This document shows, in pieces, positions 34,935-43,461 of a DNA stretch of 64,000 nt. The notes beneath the pieces are model-generated. The model did not search any database, was not told the origin of the DNA, and worked only from the letters and a program-made list of their open reading frames with translations. Positions within the stretch are counted from its first letter, which is position 1. The number at the start of each line of letters is the position of its first letter. The DNA comes from Streptomyces candidus (GTDB lineage: Bacteria; Actinomycetota; Actinomycetes; Streptomycetales; Streptomycetaceae). The DNA is taken from the NCBI RefSeq assembly GCF_014207445.1, contig NZ_JACHEM010000011.1:224485-288484 (forward strand), written 5' to 3'. The position numbers and the translations under genes are program-made.

Positions 34935-37325
34935 TCAGCGCCGATCCCGTGCCCACACCACCTTCAGCTTCGGCGAGCGGAGGATGTCCCCCTCGCAGAA
35001 CCGGGAGGTCACCCATTTCTCGCCGGAGTACAGCTCGGTCTGGTCGCTGAAGTACGGGGAGTGCGGATTCGAGGACTGGCCGTACGTCAGCAGGGTCCTG
35101 GCCACCGGGCAGCGGGTGCCGTTCCAGCCCACCGCCTGGACGTAACTGGTGCCCGTGGTCACCTCCTTGTAGCCGCCGCCCGCCGCGTTCCACACCGGCT
35201 CGATCTTGTTCCAGACGCCGAGGGACTCGGTGCCGCCGTGCAGCGGGATGCGCTTGCCGTTGCGTACGACGAACTGGTTGTCACCCAGCGGCGCGTCGAG
35301 GGCGATGCCCGCCGCGGTCAGCTCCGCCACGGCGGCGGCGAGCGACGAGGCGACGCCCGGATCGCCGGTGTCGAGAGCGCGCGGGGTACGGACCGGATCG
35401 GCCGGGTCGAAGGCGGCCTTCCACCGTCGTTCCGCCGGAACGGCCACGACCAGCTTCCGCCAGAACCGGTCGAAGAGCAGCGCGCCGCGGCTCCCCGTGT
35501 CCATCTTCCGGTCCCATGCGCGCAACGCGGCGCAGGCCCCGGCGAGTTCGGGCCCTGCGCAGACCTTCAGCAGGTCCGGGAGCACCAGGTCGGCGGCAGG
35601 GACACGGTTCGCGAACTGCTGCTTCTGCAGGTCGGCCACCGTCAGCCGTCCCCTCTTCGCCATCGCCGCCACGTCCTCGATCCCGCCGCGCGTACGCAGC
35701 GAGCGCGGTGTGCCGATGTTGCCGAAGACCCGCTCGTATCCGGTGAGCGGCCGGTCCGCGTTGGCCAGCCAGGCGCTGTCGTTGGAGTTCACCGCGTACG
35801 GGGCGTCCCGCAGCGTCGGCATCCTCGACGGGCCGAAGATCCCCGCCTCCACCGCGTCCTTGTCACGGCCCGGCGCGCAGTCGCCCCGTGACCCGTCCAG
35901 GATCGCCATCCCCGACGCGGGGTAGGTGACCCTGCCCAGCGGCGTCGAGCAGCGCTGTGCCAGGCCGTCGGTGATCCGCGGGAGCACCTGCGACTGGGTG
36001 AAGAGCGAGCCGCCCGAGGAGTCGGAAGCGATCGTGTTCACCCACGGCAGGCCCTGGGTGCGGCGCAGCACGTCCTGGATCCCGGCGACGCTGCGTGCCT
36101 TGCTGAAACCGAGGGCGGTGTCGGCCGCCCGCATGTTCGTCGCGTTGGGGTCGTTGAGCGCGTACGCGGCCGTGGCCGTCCAGGGGAGCGGAAGCTGCGC
36201 ACCGAGTCCCGTGACGACCGGCCCGTACCGGCTCCACCACTGGGTACGGGTGACCGCCCGGCCGCCCTTGACGGGCACCGTCACCGTCCGCTTCGTCATT
36301 CGTTCCCGGGCGCCGTCGACGAGGTACACCGTCGGGTCCGACGGGTCGAGGGTCAGCTGGTGCAGGTTCATGGGGACGCCGGTGGCGACGGTGTGACTCC
36401 AGGCGACGTGCGGATTGTGCCCGATGGAGACGGTCGCCGAACCGAGAAGCGAGCCGCCCGACACGTTGAGCTCGCCGGGAATGGTCTGCTGGGACTGCCA
36501 GAAACGGCGGCCGCCGGCCCACGGGTAGTGCGGGTTGCCGAGCAGCAGGCCGCGCCGGTCCGCCGTCGTACTCCCGCTGAAGGCGACGGCGTTGGAGCCC
36601 ATGGTGGCGTCCGAGGTGTCGAAGAGCCGCCGGGCGGCCTCGGCGGGGTCGGCCGCGCCCCCGGCGGTACCCGAGGCCCGCGCCGGGGTTTTCGCCGGGG
36701 GCTGGGCGCCGGTGATGCCGTCCACGGCACGCCCCTGGCCGCCGAGGACCGACAGCGCGTAGTTCCGGGTGTGGACGTCTTCGAGGCTCACCGCCTGTAC
36801 CCACGGGGCGTCCTTGCAGGCCGGGTCGGTGACCTTGTTCTGCTTCAGCCAGGCGTTGTAACCGGCCGTCCAGCCGCGCATCAGCTCCCTGGCCTGCCTG
36901 CTCGGCCCCGCGGGGGCGGGCCTGGCCACCACCTTCGCGACCGTGCCGCTGTCCCGCACGCCCTGGAAGTAGAGGTCGCTGGCCAGGTTGGTGGACGCCG
37001 ACGACAGGGCGCCGTCCGGTGCACCCTCGGCGCCGAAGTGGCGGGAGCGTTCGGCGCGCACGGTCACGAAGCCCTCGGCCAGTGTGCACACCTGGTCGTT
37101 GGCCTGCGCCCAGCCGGTGCCGAAGCCCAGGTTGGCGTAGTCCTTGGCCAGGATGTGCGGGATGCCGTACTCGGTGTACCGGACGAGCGCGGAAAGACCG
37201 CCGCCGGAGGGGCGGCCTGCCTGCCCGCCGGGAACGGCGGAGGCGGCGGGTGCGAGCGTTCCGGCGGCGGTGAGCAGGACGACGGCGGTGACGGCGAGAG
37301 ATCTCGCCCGGGGGCGGAGGGACAA
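34935..37325 (-). CDS. Secreted penicillin-acylase-family N-terminal-nucleophile amidase
   Basis: A 796-residue exported acylase of the penicillin/aculeacin/AHL acylase type. The precursor has a signal peptide (ARSLAVTAVVLLTAAGTLAPAASA), a propeptide/alpha part, and the auto-cleavage site in TMGSNAVAFSG, where the Ser after Gly becomes the N-terminal nucleophile of the beta chain. Other fold residues lie in ATVSIGHNPHVAWSHT. The start is TTG at 37325 with GGGAGG just ahead; another TTG at 37337 is possible. It may hydrolyse lipid amides, beta-lactams or acyl-homoserine lactones; the substrate cannot be told. Confidence 0.9.
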   Translation of the reverse strand: MSLRPRARSLAVTAVVLLTAAGTLAPAASAVPGGQAGRPSGGGLSALVRYTEYGIPHILAKDYANLGFGTGWAQANDQVCTLAEGFVTVRAERSRHFGAEGAPDGALSSASTNLASDLYFQGVRDSGTVAKVVARPAPAGPSRQARELMRGWTAGYNAWLKQNKVTDPACKDAPWVQAVSLEDVHTRNYALSVLGGQGRAVDGITGAQPPAKTPARASGTAGGAADPAEAARRLFDTSDATMGSNAVAFSGSTTADRRGLLLGNPHYPWAGGRRFWQSQQTIPGELNVSGGSLLGSATVSIGHNPHVAWSHTVATGVPMNLHQLTLDPSDPTVYLVDGARERMTKRTVTVPVKGGRAVTRTQWWSRYGPVVTGLGAQLPLPWTATAAYALNDPNATNMRAADTALGFSKARSVAGIQDVLRRTQGLPWVNTIASDSSGGSLFTQSQVLPRITDGLAQRCSTPLGRVTYPASGMAILDGSRGDCAPGRDKDAVEAGIFGPSRMPTLRDAPYAVNSNDSAWLANADRPLTGYERVFGNIGTPRSLRTRGGIEDVAAMAKRGRLTVADLQKQQFANRVPAADLVLPDLLKVCAGPELAGACAALRAWDRKMDTGSRGALLFDRFWRKLVVAVPAERRWKAAFDPADPVRTPRALDTGDPGVASSLAAAVAELTAAGIALDAPLGDNQFVVRNGKRIPLHGGTESLGVWNKIEPVWNAAGGGYKEVTTGTSYVQAVGWNGTRCPVARTLLTYGQSSNPHSPYFSDQTELYSGEKWVTSRFCEGDILRSPKLKVVWARDRR

Positions 37326-37443
37326 CGTGCCTCCCAACAGGGCGTCACAACAAGGCAGTTGTGAGCGGGGCCGGTGATGTCACCCGCCACTCAGTCATTC
37401 CCTTCGGGCACCTGTCAACATCCAGGGCGCAAGGCGACCCTGC

Positions 37444-38730
37444 TCAGCCGGCCCGTCGGTCCACGATCCGCTTGAACTTGCCCACCGACCGCTCCAGCGT
37501 CTCCGGATCCACCACTTCGACCCCGACCGACACCCCGATGCCGTCCTTGACCGCCGCCGCGACGGCCCGGCCGGCGGCCTCCCGCTGCTCCGCACTCGCC
37601 CCGGCACGTGCCTCGGCCCGTACCGTCAGCGTGTCCATCCGCCCCTCGCGGGTCAGCAGCAGCTGGAAGTGCGGGGCCAGCGCCGGCGTGCGCAGCACGA
37701 TCTCCTCGATCTGGGTGGGGAAGAGGTTCACCCCGCGCAGGACGACCAGGTCGTCGCTGCGTCCGGTGACGCGCTCCATCCTGCGGAAGACGCGCGCCGT
37801 ACCCGGCAGCAGCCGGGTCAGATCCCGCGTCCGGTAGCGGATCACCGGCATCGCCTCCTTGGTGAGCGAGGTGAGGACCAGCTCGCCCTCCTCGCCCTCC
37901 GGCAGCACCTCGCCGGTCAGCGGGTCGACGACCTCCGGGAAGAAGTGGTCCTCCCAGATGTGCGGCCCGTCCTTGGTCTCCACGCACTCCTGAGCGACCC
38001 CGGGCCCGATCACCTCCGACAGGCCGTATATGTCGACGGCGTCGATCGCGAACCGCTCCTCGATCTCGTGTCGCATCTCCTGGGTCCACGGCTCCGCACC
38101 GCAGATCCCCACCTTGAGCGAGGTGGAGCGCGGGTCGAGCCCCTGCCGCTCGAACTCGTCCAGCAGGGTCAGCATGTACGTCGGGGTGACCATGATGATC
38201 TCGGGCCGGAAGTCCTGGATCAGCTGGACCTGGCGCACGGTCATCCCGCCGGACGCCGGGACGACCGTGCAGCCGAGCCGCTCCGCGCCGTAGTGCGCGC
38301 CGAGCCCGCCGGTGAACAGGCCGTACCCGTACGCCACATGGACGGTGTGGCCCGGACGGCCACCGGCCGCCCGGATCGAGCGGGCCACCACGTCGGCCCA
38401 CATCGACAGGTCGTTCTCGGTGTAGCCGACGACGGTCGGGCGGCCGGTGGTGCCGCTGGAGGCGTGGAGGCGACGGATGTCCTCCCGCGGCACCGCGAAC
38501 ATCCCGAACGGGTAGTTCTCGCGCAGGTCGGCCTTGGTGGTGAACGGAAAGCGGGCGAGGTCGCCGAGCGAACGGCAGTCGCCGGGGGACAGGCCCGCCC
38601 TGTCGAAGGCCGCCCGGTAGAACGGCACGTTCGCGTACGCGTGCCGCAGGGTGCTGCGCAGTCGCTCCAGTTGCAGCACCTGGAGTTCCTCGCGGCAGAG
38701 CCGCTCCGCCGCGTCGAGCAGGGCCGTCAT
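37444..38730 (-). CDS. paaK: Phenylacetate-CoA ligase
   Basis: A 428-residue AMP-forming ligase that makes phenylacetyl-CoA, the first step of aerobic phenylacetate breakdown. It starts with the PaaK-type LRHAYANVPFYRAAFDRAGL helix; the phosphate-binding loop is ASSGTTGRPTVVGYT. Later family motifs are YGLSEVIGPGV, RYRTRDLT and GRSDDLVVLRGVNLFPTQIE. The length is normal. The ring-epoxidase and oxidation genes (paaA-J) are not nearby. An operator matching the PaaR core lies 40-55 bases upstream, so it is probably controlled in trans by a TetR-type PaaR. Confidence 0.95.
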   Translation of the reverse strand: MTALLDAAERLCREELQVLQLERLRSTLRHAYANVPFYRAAFDRAGLSPGDCRSLGDLARFPFTTKADLRENYPFGMFAVPREDIRRLHASSGTTGRPTVVGYTENDLSMWADVVARSIRAAGGRPGHTVHVAYGYGLFTGGLGAHYGAERLGCTVVPASGGMTVRQVQLIQDFRPEIIMVTPTYMLTLLDEFERQGLDPRSTSLKVGICGAEPWTQEMRHEIEERFAIDAVDIYGLSEVIGPGVAQECVETKDGPHIWEDHFFPEVVDPLTGEVLPEGEEGELVLTSLTKEAMPVIRYRTRDLTRLLPGTARVFRRMERVTGRSDDLVVLRGVNLFPTQIEEIVLRTPALAPHFQLLLTREGRMDTLTVRAEARAGASAEQREAAGRAVAAAVKDGIGVSVGVEVVDPETLERSVGKFKRIVDRRAG

Positions 38731-38770
38731 GGGTCACTCTCCCGTCCGTCACGCACGCTCACAGAGGACG

Positions 38771-38784
38771 ACCGACCATTCGGT
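38771..38784 (-). promoter_or_regulatory. PaaR-like TetR operator upstream of paaK
   Basis: ACCGACCATTCGGT has perfect 5-bp arms around 4 bases. It fits the core ACCG-NN-CG-NN-CGGT that I recall for actinobacterial PaaR with one mismatch. It lies 41-54 bases upstream of the paaK ATG. Confidence 0.6.
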
Positions 38785-38970
38785 AGCCGCCGGTCGGGTC
38801 AGTAACGCAGCCCGGAGGGGGTCCTGACAAGGGGCCGACGACCGACGCGTCGTGGTCCGGCGGGTGTGCCCACCGCCCCACCGGGGCGAACCACCGCGAC
38901 ATGCGCGGAACCGGTTGATCACGGCAGTGTTGACCGCAGAAGCACCGGAGCGAAAGCGAGGACGTCAGAG

Positions 38971-39432
38971 ATGCAGCGTCGAATCCGCAGGACAGCCCTG
39001 GTCGTGATGCTCGCGGGGACCGCCCAGGCGGTACTGGCCGCCTGCGGCGGGAACGGGAGCCCGGCCCCCGCCGTCACTGCGACCGTCACCGCCCCAGCGC
39101 CGACCGTCACCGTGACCGCCACCCCCACCGCCCCCGCGCCCCCGCCCACCCCGTCCGCCCCCGCCGCCCGGCCCACGGCGCCCCCACAGGGCGCCGAAAG
39201 GCCCACCGTCGAACTCACCGGGGACCCGGCCGCGGCGGGCAAGGAACTCGACCGGCTGAAGAAGACCGGCTGGTGGAACCCGAACAAGATCGAGTACGCG
39301 GACGACCCGGTGACGGCGCTCCAGCAGTTCGACAGATGGCTGAGCAAGGGGTACATCGCCCCGGGCGGCGCCTGGACTCCGGCGGGCGTCGCGGCGGTGC
39401 GGGCCGCGAACGAGAGCGGCGAGGAGCTGTAG
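38971..39432 (+). CDS. Proline/threonine-rich lipoprotein
   Basis: A 153-residue predicted lipoprotein. The signal peptide MQRRIRRTALVVMLAGTAQA ends in a lipobox (VLAAC) with the lipid-attachment Cys. A Thr/Val/Pro/Ala-rich linker (residues ~35-75) probably spans the cell wall. The folded C-terminal ~75 residues include LDRLKKTGWWNPNKIEYADDP and ALQQFDRWLSKGYIAPGGAWT, which I do not recognise. ATG at 38971. A hairpin terminator follows. Function unknown. Confidence 0.72.
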   Translation: MQRRIRRTALVVMLAGTAQAVLAACGGNGSPAPAVTATVTAPAPTVTVTATPTAPAPPPTPSAPAARPTAPPQGAERPTVELTGDPAAAGKELDRLKKTGWWNPNKIEYADDPVTALQQFDRWLSKGYIAPGGAWTPAGVAAVRAANESGEEL

Positions 39433-39467
39433 CCCCGCACGGCGGGGCCGCCGGGCCCGCGCAGCGG

Positions 39468-39498
39468 GGGCCGGTCCTGGGCGGGCCGGGACCGGCCC
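39468..39498 (+). terminator. Hairpin terminator after the lipoprotein gene
   Basis: A perfect 10-bp inverted repeat (arm GGGCCGGTCC, 11-base loop) lies 36 bases past the lipoprotein stop. Confidence 0.7.
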
Positions 39499-39640
39499 GC
39501 GACGACGGGTGCCGCCGGGTTCCGGACGACCTGGCCCCGGCGGCGTGTTCTCGCGGCGTCCCGGGCGCAGCCCGGGGGCGGCATGGCCTCGCGCCTCCGC
39601 CAGGGAGCACGCCGGAAGCGCGGCCCGCCCGATGTGCAAT

Positions 39641-39669
39641 ACAGGTGTGCGCACACGGCATTCACCTGT
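39641..39669 (+). promoter_or_regulatory. Nested palindrome upstream of the tandem hydrolase gene
   Basis: A perfect 12-bp palindrome GTGTGCGCACAC (39645-39656) overlaps an outer inverted repeat ACAGGTG...CACCTGT (39641-39647/39663-39669). It ends 13 bases before the chosen start codon, in operator position. The binding protein is unknown. Confidence 0.45.
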
Positions 39670-39682
39670 TTGGATGAACCCC

Positions 39683-41173
39683 ATGCCCGACTTCGCCGCC
39701 GCCGACGGAACGCGACTCGCCTACCGCCTGGTGGGGGAGGGGGAGCCGCTGATCTGCCTCCCCGGCAGTACGAGGGGCGGCGGTACGGACCTCGGGGAAC
39801 TGGGGAGCCTCTCCGCCCACCGGCAGCTCGTCCTCCTCGGCCCGCGCAGCGCCGGCGTCCCCGAGACACCCGTCGACCCGGTGGACTGCCACTGTCGTCG
39901 GCAGGTCGCCGAGGTCGAGGCGCTCCGCGCACACCTCGGCCTGGAGCGCGTCGACGTTCTCGCCCATACGGCGGACGGCAACCTCGCCCTCCGGTACGCC
40001 GCCGCCCACCCGCGGCACATCCGCAGCCTTGCGCTGATCGTCCCCACCGCGCGGGAAGCGGACCTCCCCGTCGAGGACGGGGAACTTATCGCGGCGGCCG
40101 GGCTCAGCAGGGGCGGACCGCGCTCCGAGGAGGCTGCGTACGAGGCCCGGTCCGTCGCCCGTACTCCCGCTCCGCACGGCCAGCGGGACGAAAGCGCGCA
40201 TGCTGACGTTGCGTCGGGTCTCGTCTCCGGCCGTGCGACGACCAGCACGGGCTGCCCCGGGACCGACCCGCTCGATGTGCGCGACGCCCTCGCCTGGCTC
40301 GACGCCCCCGTGCTCGTCCTCGCCGGGGAACCCGACGGTGCGTCCGCCGGAGCGGCCGGGGTCGCCGCCCTGTTCCCACGCGGTGAGGTCGCCGTCCGGG
40401 CGGGCGGCGGCCACCTCCGCGCGCTCGACGACCCCGGCGGCTTCACCCGTACGGTCGCGGCCTTCCTCGACCCGGAGGTGCACGGCGTGCGTCTGCCGGA
40501 CGGCACCCGGCTCGCCTACCGCACCTGGGGCGACCCGGCCGCCCCGCCCGTGGTCCTCCTGCACGGACGTGGAGGCAGCAGCACCGACTGGGCGCACATC
40601 GCCGAGATCCTGGCCGCCTCCCGCCGGGTGTACGCGCCGGACCTCCGGGGGCACGGCCTGAGCGACTGGTCCGGGGGATACGGATACGCCCGACTCGCCC
40701 GGGACGTCCTTCAGTTCCTCGACGCCCTGGGTATCCACCGGGTCGACCTGGTCGGCCACTCGATGGGCGGCGGAGCCGCCTACCAGGCCGCCCAGGTCCA
40801 GCCCGGCAGGGTGACGAGGCTCGTCCTGGAGGACCCGCCTCCGCCTTTTCCGCTGAACCCGCCGCGCCTCCCGCAGGAGCGCCCGGCCCCGGAGGAACTG
40901 CGCGTGTTCCGCTTCGACTGGGACCTGATCCCGCCGACCGACGAGGACCTCAACCATCCCGACCCGGCGTGGGCCGCACGGCTGTGCGCGATCACCGCGC
41001 CGACACTGGTGCTGTCCGGCGGCCCCACGAGTTTCGTGTCGGAGCAGGATCTGCGACGGCTCGCCCAACTGGTCCCCGTCGGCCGCCTGGTGACGATCCC
41101 CGTGGGACACCTCATCCACCAGGACGCACCCGACAGGTTCCTGGCGGCACTCAGGACTTTCGGTATCCCGTGA
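39683..41173 (+). CDS. Tandem alpha/beta-hydrolase with degenerate first domain
   Basis: A 496-residue fusion of two alpha/beta-hydrolase domains. Domain 1 (residues ~1-265) starts DFAAADGTRLAYRLVGEG; its nucleophile elbow reads LAHTADGN, so the usual GxSxG serine is replaced by threonine and the oxyanion loop is altered. Domain 2 (from ~266) is complete: LLHGRGGSSTDW oxyanion region, VGHSMGGG nucleophile, and the terminal GHLIHQDAPDRF histidine. Both halves start with the same DGTRLAYR motif, so they arose by duplication. ATG at 39683 chosen; 39674 is possible. Only domain 2 is likely catalytic. The substrate is unknown. Confidence 0.85.
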   Translation: MPDFAAADGTRLAYRLVGEGEPLICLPGSTRGGGTDLGELGSLSAHRQLVLLGPRSAGVPETPVDPVDCHCRRQVAEVEALRAHLGLERVDVLAHTADGNLALRYAAAHPRHIRSLALIVPTAREADLPVEDGELIAAAGLSRGGPRSEEAAYEARSVARTPAPHGQRDESAHADVASGLVSGRATTSTGCPGTDPLDVRDALAWLDAPVLVLAGEPDGASAGAAGVAALFPRGEVAVRAGGGHLRALDDPGGFTRTVAAFLDPEVHGVRLPDGTRLAYRTWGDPAAPPVVLLHGRGGSSTDWAHIAEILAASRRVYAPDLRGHGLSDWSGGYGYARLARDVLQFLDALGIHRVDLVGHSMGGGAAYQAAQVQPGRVTRLVLEDPPPPFPLNPPRLPQERPAPEELRVFRFDWDLIPPTDEDLNHPDPAWAARLCAITAPTLVLSGGPTSFVSEQDLRRLAQLVPVGRLVTIPVGHLIHQDAPDRFLAALRTFGIP

Positions 41174-41261
41174 CCCGCGAGCCCGAGCACACGTTCCCGA
41201 GGGTGGACACGCCACGCAAGCCCTTCACCACGATCCCGAACCCCAGCCCAGGAGCCCCCGG

Positions 41262-41639
41262 TTGACCCCTGACAACGACCGTTCCGCCCGCCTGCTCGTC
41301 GGCCTGCTCGCCGGAGCCGGCGCGGCCCACGTCGTGGCTCCCCAGCTGTTCGACGACATGGTTCCGGAGTTCCTGCCGGGCAAGCAGCGCACCTGGACGC
41401 ACGCCAGTGGCGTCGCCGAACTGCTGCTCGCCGCCGCCGTCGCCGTACCGCAGACCCGGAAGCCGGGTGGGCTCGCCGCCGCCGGGTACTTCGCGGCGAT
41501 TCTCCCCGCGCACCTCAAGATGGCGCACGACTGGCGCGGGAAGCCCACCGCTCTGCGTGCCGGCGCCTACGCCCGGATTCCCCTCCAGATCCCGCTGGTG
41601 TTGTGGGCGGTGAAGGTGGCACGGAACGTGGCCCGCTGA
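41262..41639 (+). CDS. DoxX-like small membrane protein
   Basis: A 125-residue protein with four hydrophobic helices in the DoxX-like arrangement: LLVGLLAGAGAAHVVAPQLF, ELLLAAAVAVP, GGLAAAGYFAAILPAHLKMA and RIPLQIPLVLWAVKVA. The family is widespread in actinomycetes and mostly uncharacterised. The start is TTG at 41262, with AGGAG about 8 bases upstream. It follows the tandem hydrolase by 88 bases and may be co-transcribed with it. Function unknown. Confidence 0.75.
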   Translation: MTPDNDRSARLLVGLLAGAGAAHVVAPQLFDDMVPEFLPGKQRTWTHASGVAELLLAAAVAVPQTRKPGGLAAAGYFAAILPAHLKMAHDWRGKPTALRAGAYARIPLQIPLVLWAVKVARNVAR

Positions 41640-41681
41640 GTCCCGGGCCACGGTCGGGCCCCTCGCCGGGCCGGGCCCGGC

Positions 41682-41891
41682 TCAGTGGCCGCCGCGTCGC
41701 CGCTTCGTTGTCGTCTTGCGCCAGCCGAACGGCCCCGGAAGGTCCATGGACGTGGTGCGGCGGCCGGTGCTGCTGCGGGTGTGACGGGGCCCGTTGCCGT
41801 TGCCGCCCGTGGTGATCGACCACGAACGGCGATTGATGTTCAGCCGTACGCCCGGCAGGATCCGAAAGCTCTTGCGGAAAGTGAGCGGCAT
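41682..41891 (-). CDS. DUF4236 domain protein
   Basis: A 69-residue basic protein. The N-terminal ~30 residues (MPLTFRKSFRILPGVRLNIN followed by a RSWSITTGG strand) match the DUF4236 beta-hairpin motif known from short bacterial proteins; the C-terminal half is Arg/Thr/Gly-rich and likely disordered. ATG at 41891. It is divergent from the ketopantoate reductase-like gene across 101 bases and convergent with the DoxX-like gene. Function unknown. Confidence 0.75.
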   Translation of the reverse strand: MPLTFRKSFRILPGVRLNINRRSWSITTGGNGNGPRHTRSSTGRRTTSMDLPGPFGWRKTTTKRRRGGH

Positions 41892-41992
41892 CGCATGCGT
41901 TCCTGACTCCGTGGGCGGATTCCGATGCCGTTCGGGTTTCCGATGCACGGGGGGTGTATGCGCCTCCCGGCCGAGAGAAGGGCTCAACCCGC

Positions 41993-42976
41993 ATGAGAAT
42001 CCTGGTGGTCGGCGCCGGAGCGACCGGCGGCTACTTCGGCGCGCGTCTGGCCCTGGCCGGACGGGACGTCACCTTCCTGGTACGGCCGCGGCGGGCCGAG
42101 GTGCTGCGGCGCAGGGGTCTGCGGATCACCGGGCTCGGCACGGAGGAGGTGCTGGACCCGCGGTGGGTGACGGCCGACCGGCTCGACGGTACCTACGACC
42201 TCGTCCTGCTGACCGTGAAGGCCACCGCGCTCGGCCCCGCGCTCGACGACCTCGCGCCCGCGGTCGGCCGGGACACCGTGATCGTGCCCGTCCTCAACGG
42301 GCTCGCGCACCTCGACGCGCTTGCCGGGCGCTTCGGCGCGGGGCGGGTGTTCGGCGGGGTCGCCAAGGTCCTCACGACGCTCAACGGCGAGGGCGACATC
42401 GTCCGGCTGGCACCTCCGGCGACGCTGACCCTCGGGGAGACCGGCGGGGGCACCACGCCCCGCACCGACCGTATCGGCGCCCTCCTCGGCGGGGTGCCGG
42501 GCATGGAGACCGAGCTGTCGGCGGACGTGCTCGGGGCGATGTGGGCCAAGTGGGCGCTCATCGTGACGGTCAGCTCCGTGAACCTGCTCGGGCGCGGCAC
42601 CGTCGGCGAGGTCGTCGCCGTGCCGGGCGGGGTGCGGCTCGGGCCGGCCGTACTGGCAGAGGCCGCGGCGGTCGCGGACGCGGCCGGTCACCCGCTCCGG
42701 GCGGAGCACCGGGCCGCCACCGCGGCGCTCGTCACCGAGGACGGCTCGCCGCTCACCACGTCGCTGTACCGGGATGTGGTGGCGGGCGTGCACTCCGAGG
42801 CGGAGCACCTCTTCGGAGACCTGGCGGCCAGGGCGCGGACGCTGGGGGTGAGCACCCCGCTGCTCGACCTGGCGACCCTGCAACTACGTGTCGCGGAGAG
42901 CCAGGTGACGCCGCGTCAACAGGTGCTCAGCGTGCCGTCGGCTGCCACAGGGACGTCACCGGGTCGTACACCCTGA
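41993..42976 (+). CDS. Ketopantoate reductase family (PanE/ApbA) oxidoreductase
   Basis: A 327-residue NADP-dependent reductase. The dinucleotide-binding motif is GAGATGGYFGARLALAG near the N terminus; the C-terminal domain includes a helix with MWAKWALIVTVSSVNLLGRG, typical of 2-dehydropantoate 2-reductase. Such enzymes reduce ketopantoate for pantothenate/CoA synthesis, but Streptomyces genomes carry several paralogues with other 2-oxo acids as likely substrates, so no symbol is given. ATG at 41993. Its last 50 bases overlap the convergent secreted-protein gene. Confidence 0.85.
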   Translation: MRILVVGAGATGGYFGARLALAGRDVTFLVRPRRAEVLRRRGLRITGLGTEEVLDPRWVTADRLDGTYDLVLLTVKATALGPALDDLAPAVGRDTVIVPVLNGLAHLDALAGRFGAGRVFGGVAKVLTTLNGEGDIVRLAPPATLTLGETGGGTTPRTDRIGALLGGVPGMETELSADVLGAMWAKWALIVTVSSVNLLGRGTVGEVVAVPGGVRLGPAVLAEAAAVADAAGHPLRAEHRAATAALVTEDGSPLTTSLYRDVVAGVHSEAEHLFGDLAARARTLGVSTPLLDLATLQLRVAESQVTPRQQVLSVPSAATGTSPGRTP

Positions 42977-43457
42977 CCCCGGCGGGCAGTCCGAGCGCCG
43001 CCGCCGTGATCCGCCGGCCGCGGTGCGCCGGGTCCGCCGCCACCACGATGTCACGGACCACCCGTACGTCGGCCGGGCTCGGCGGGGCGAGGACGGTGCG
43101 GACCGTGGCGTACGCGGACGCTTTGGCGCCGACGGTGTACGGGGCGCTGCCGACCTGGGGGACGGGGCGGGCCGCACCGTCGAGCTTGCCGAAGGAGACC
43201 GTCGGGATGCGGTCCACGGTGCAGGCGCGCGTTCCGTTGTTGGTGAAACGGAGGGCGAGGACGTCGGGGGTCGGCGCGGCAGTGACCTTGAGGGTCAGAT
43301 CCTTCTCCTTGCAGGCAGGAGCGAGGCCGGGGCCGGGAGCCGGGGCGGTGGCGTGGCGGGTCCCGGTGGCGGCGGCGCTCGTGGCGGCCGCGGCCGAGGC
43401 GGTGAGCAGGAGGGCGGCGACGGAGGCCGCGGCGCAGAGGCGTCGGTTCGTGTGCAT
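42927..43457 (-). CDS. Secreted DUF4232-type protein
   Basis: A 176-residue exported protein. The signal peptide is MHTNRRLCAAASVAALLLTA followed by an Ala-rich cleavage region. The mature part (ACKEKDLTLKVTAAPTPDV...) looks like a DUF4232 beta-sandwich: LALRFTNNGTRACTVDRIPTVSF with two cysteines likely forming a disulfide, and a closing PYTVGAKASAYATV strand. ATG at 43457. It is close (4 bases) to the stop of the upstream DNA ligase gene, so they probably form one transcript. Function unknown. Confidence 0.78.
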   Translation of the reverse strand: MHTNRRLCAAASVAALLLTASAAAATSAAATGTRHATAPAPGPGLAPACKEKDLTLKVTAAPTPDVLALRFTNNGTRACTVDRIPTVSFGKLDGAARPVPQVGSAPYTVGAKASAYATVRTVLAPPSPADVRVVRDIVVAADPAHRGRRITAAALGLPAGVRVYDPVTSLWQPTAR

Positions 43458-43461
43458 GCCG

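Noticed and set aside
38907..38931. GGAAC-N17-GTT upstream of the lipoprotein as a SigR-type promoter
   Set aside because: The spacer is one base short of the SigR pattern and the -35 ends in C rather than T; too weak to list.
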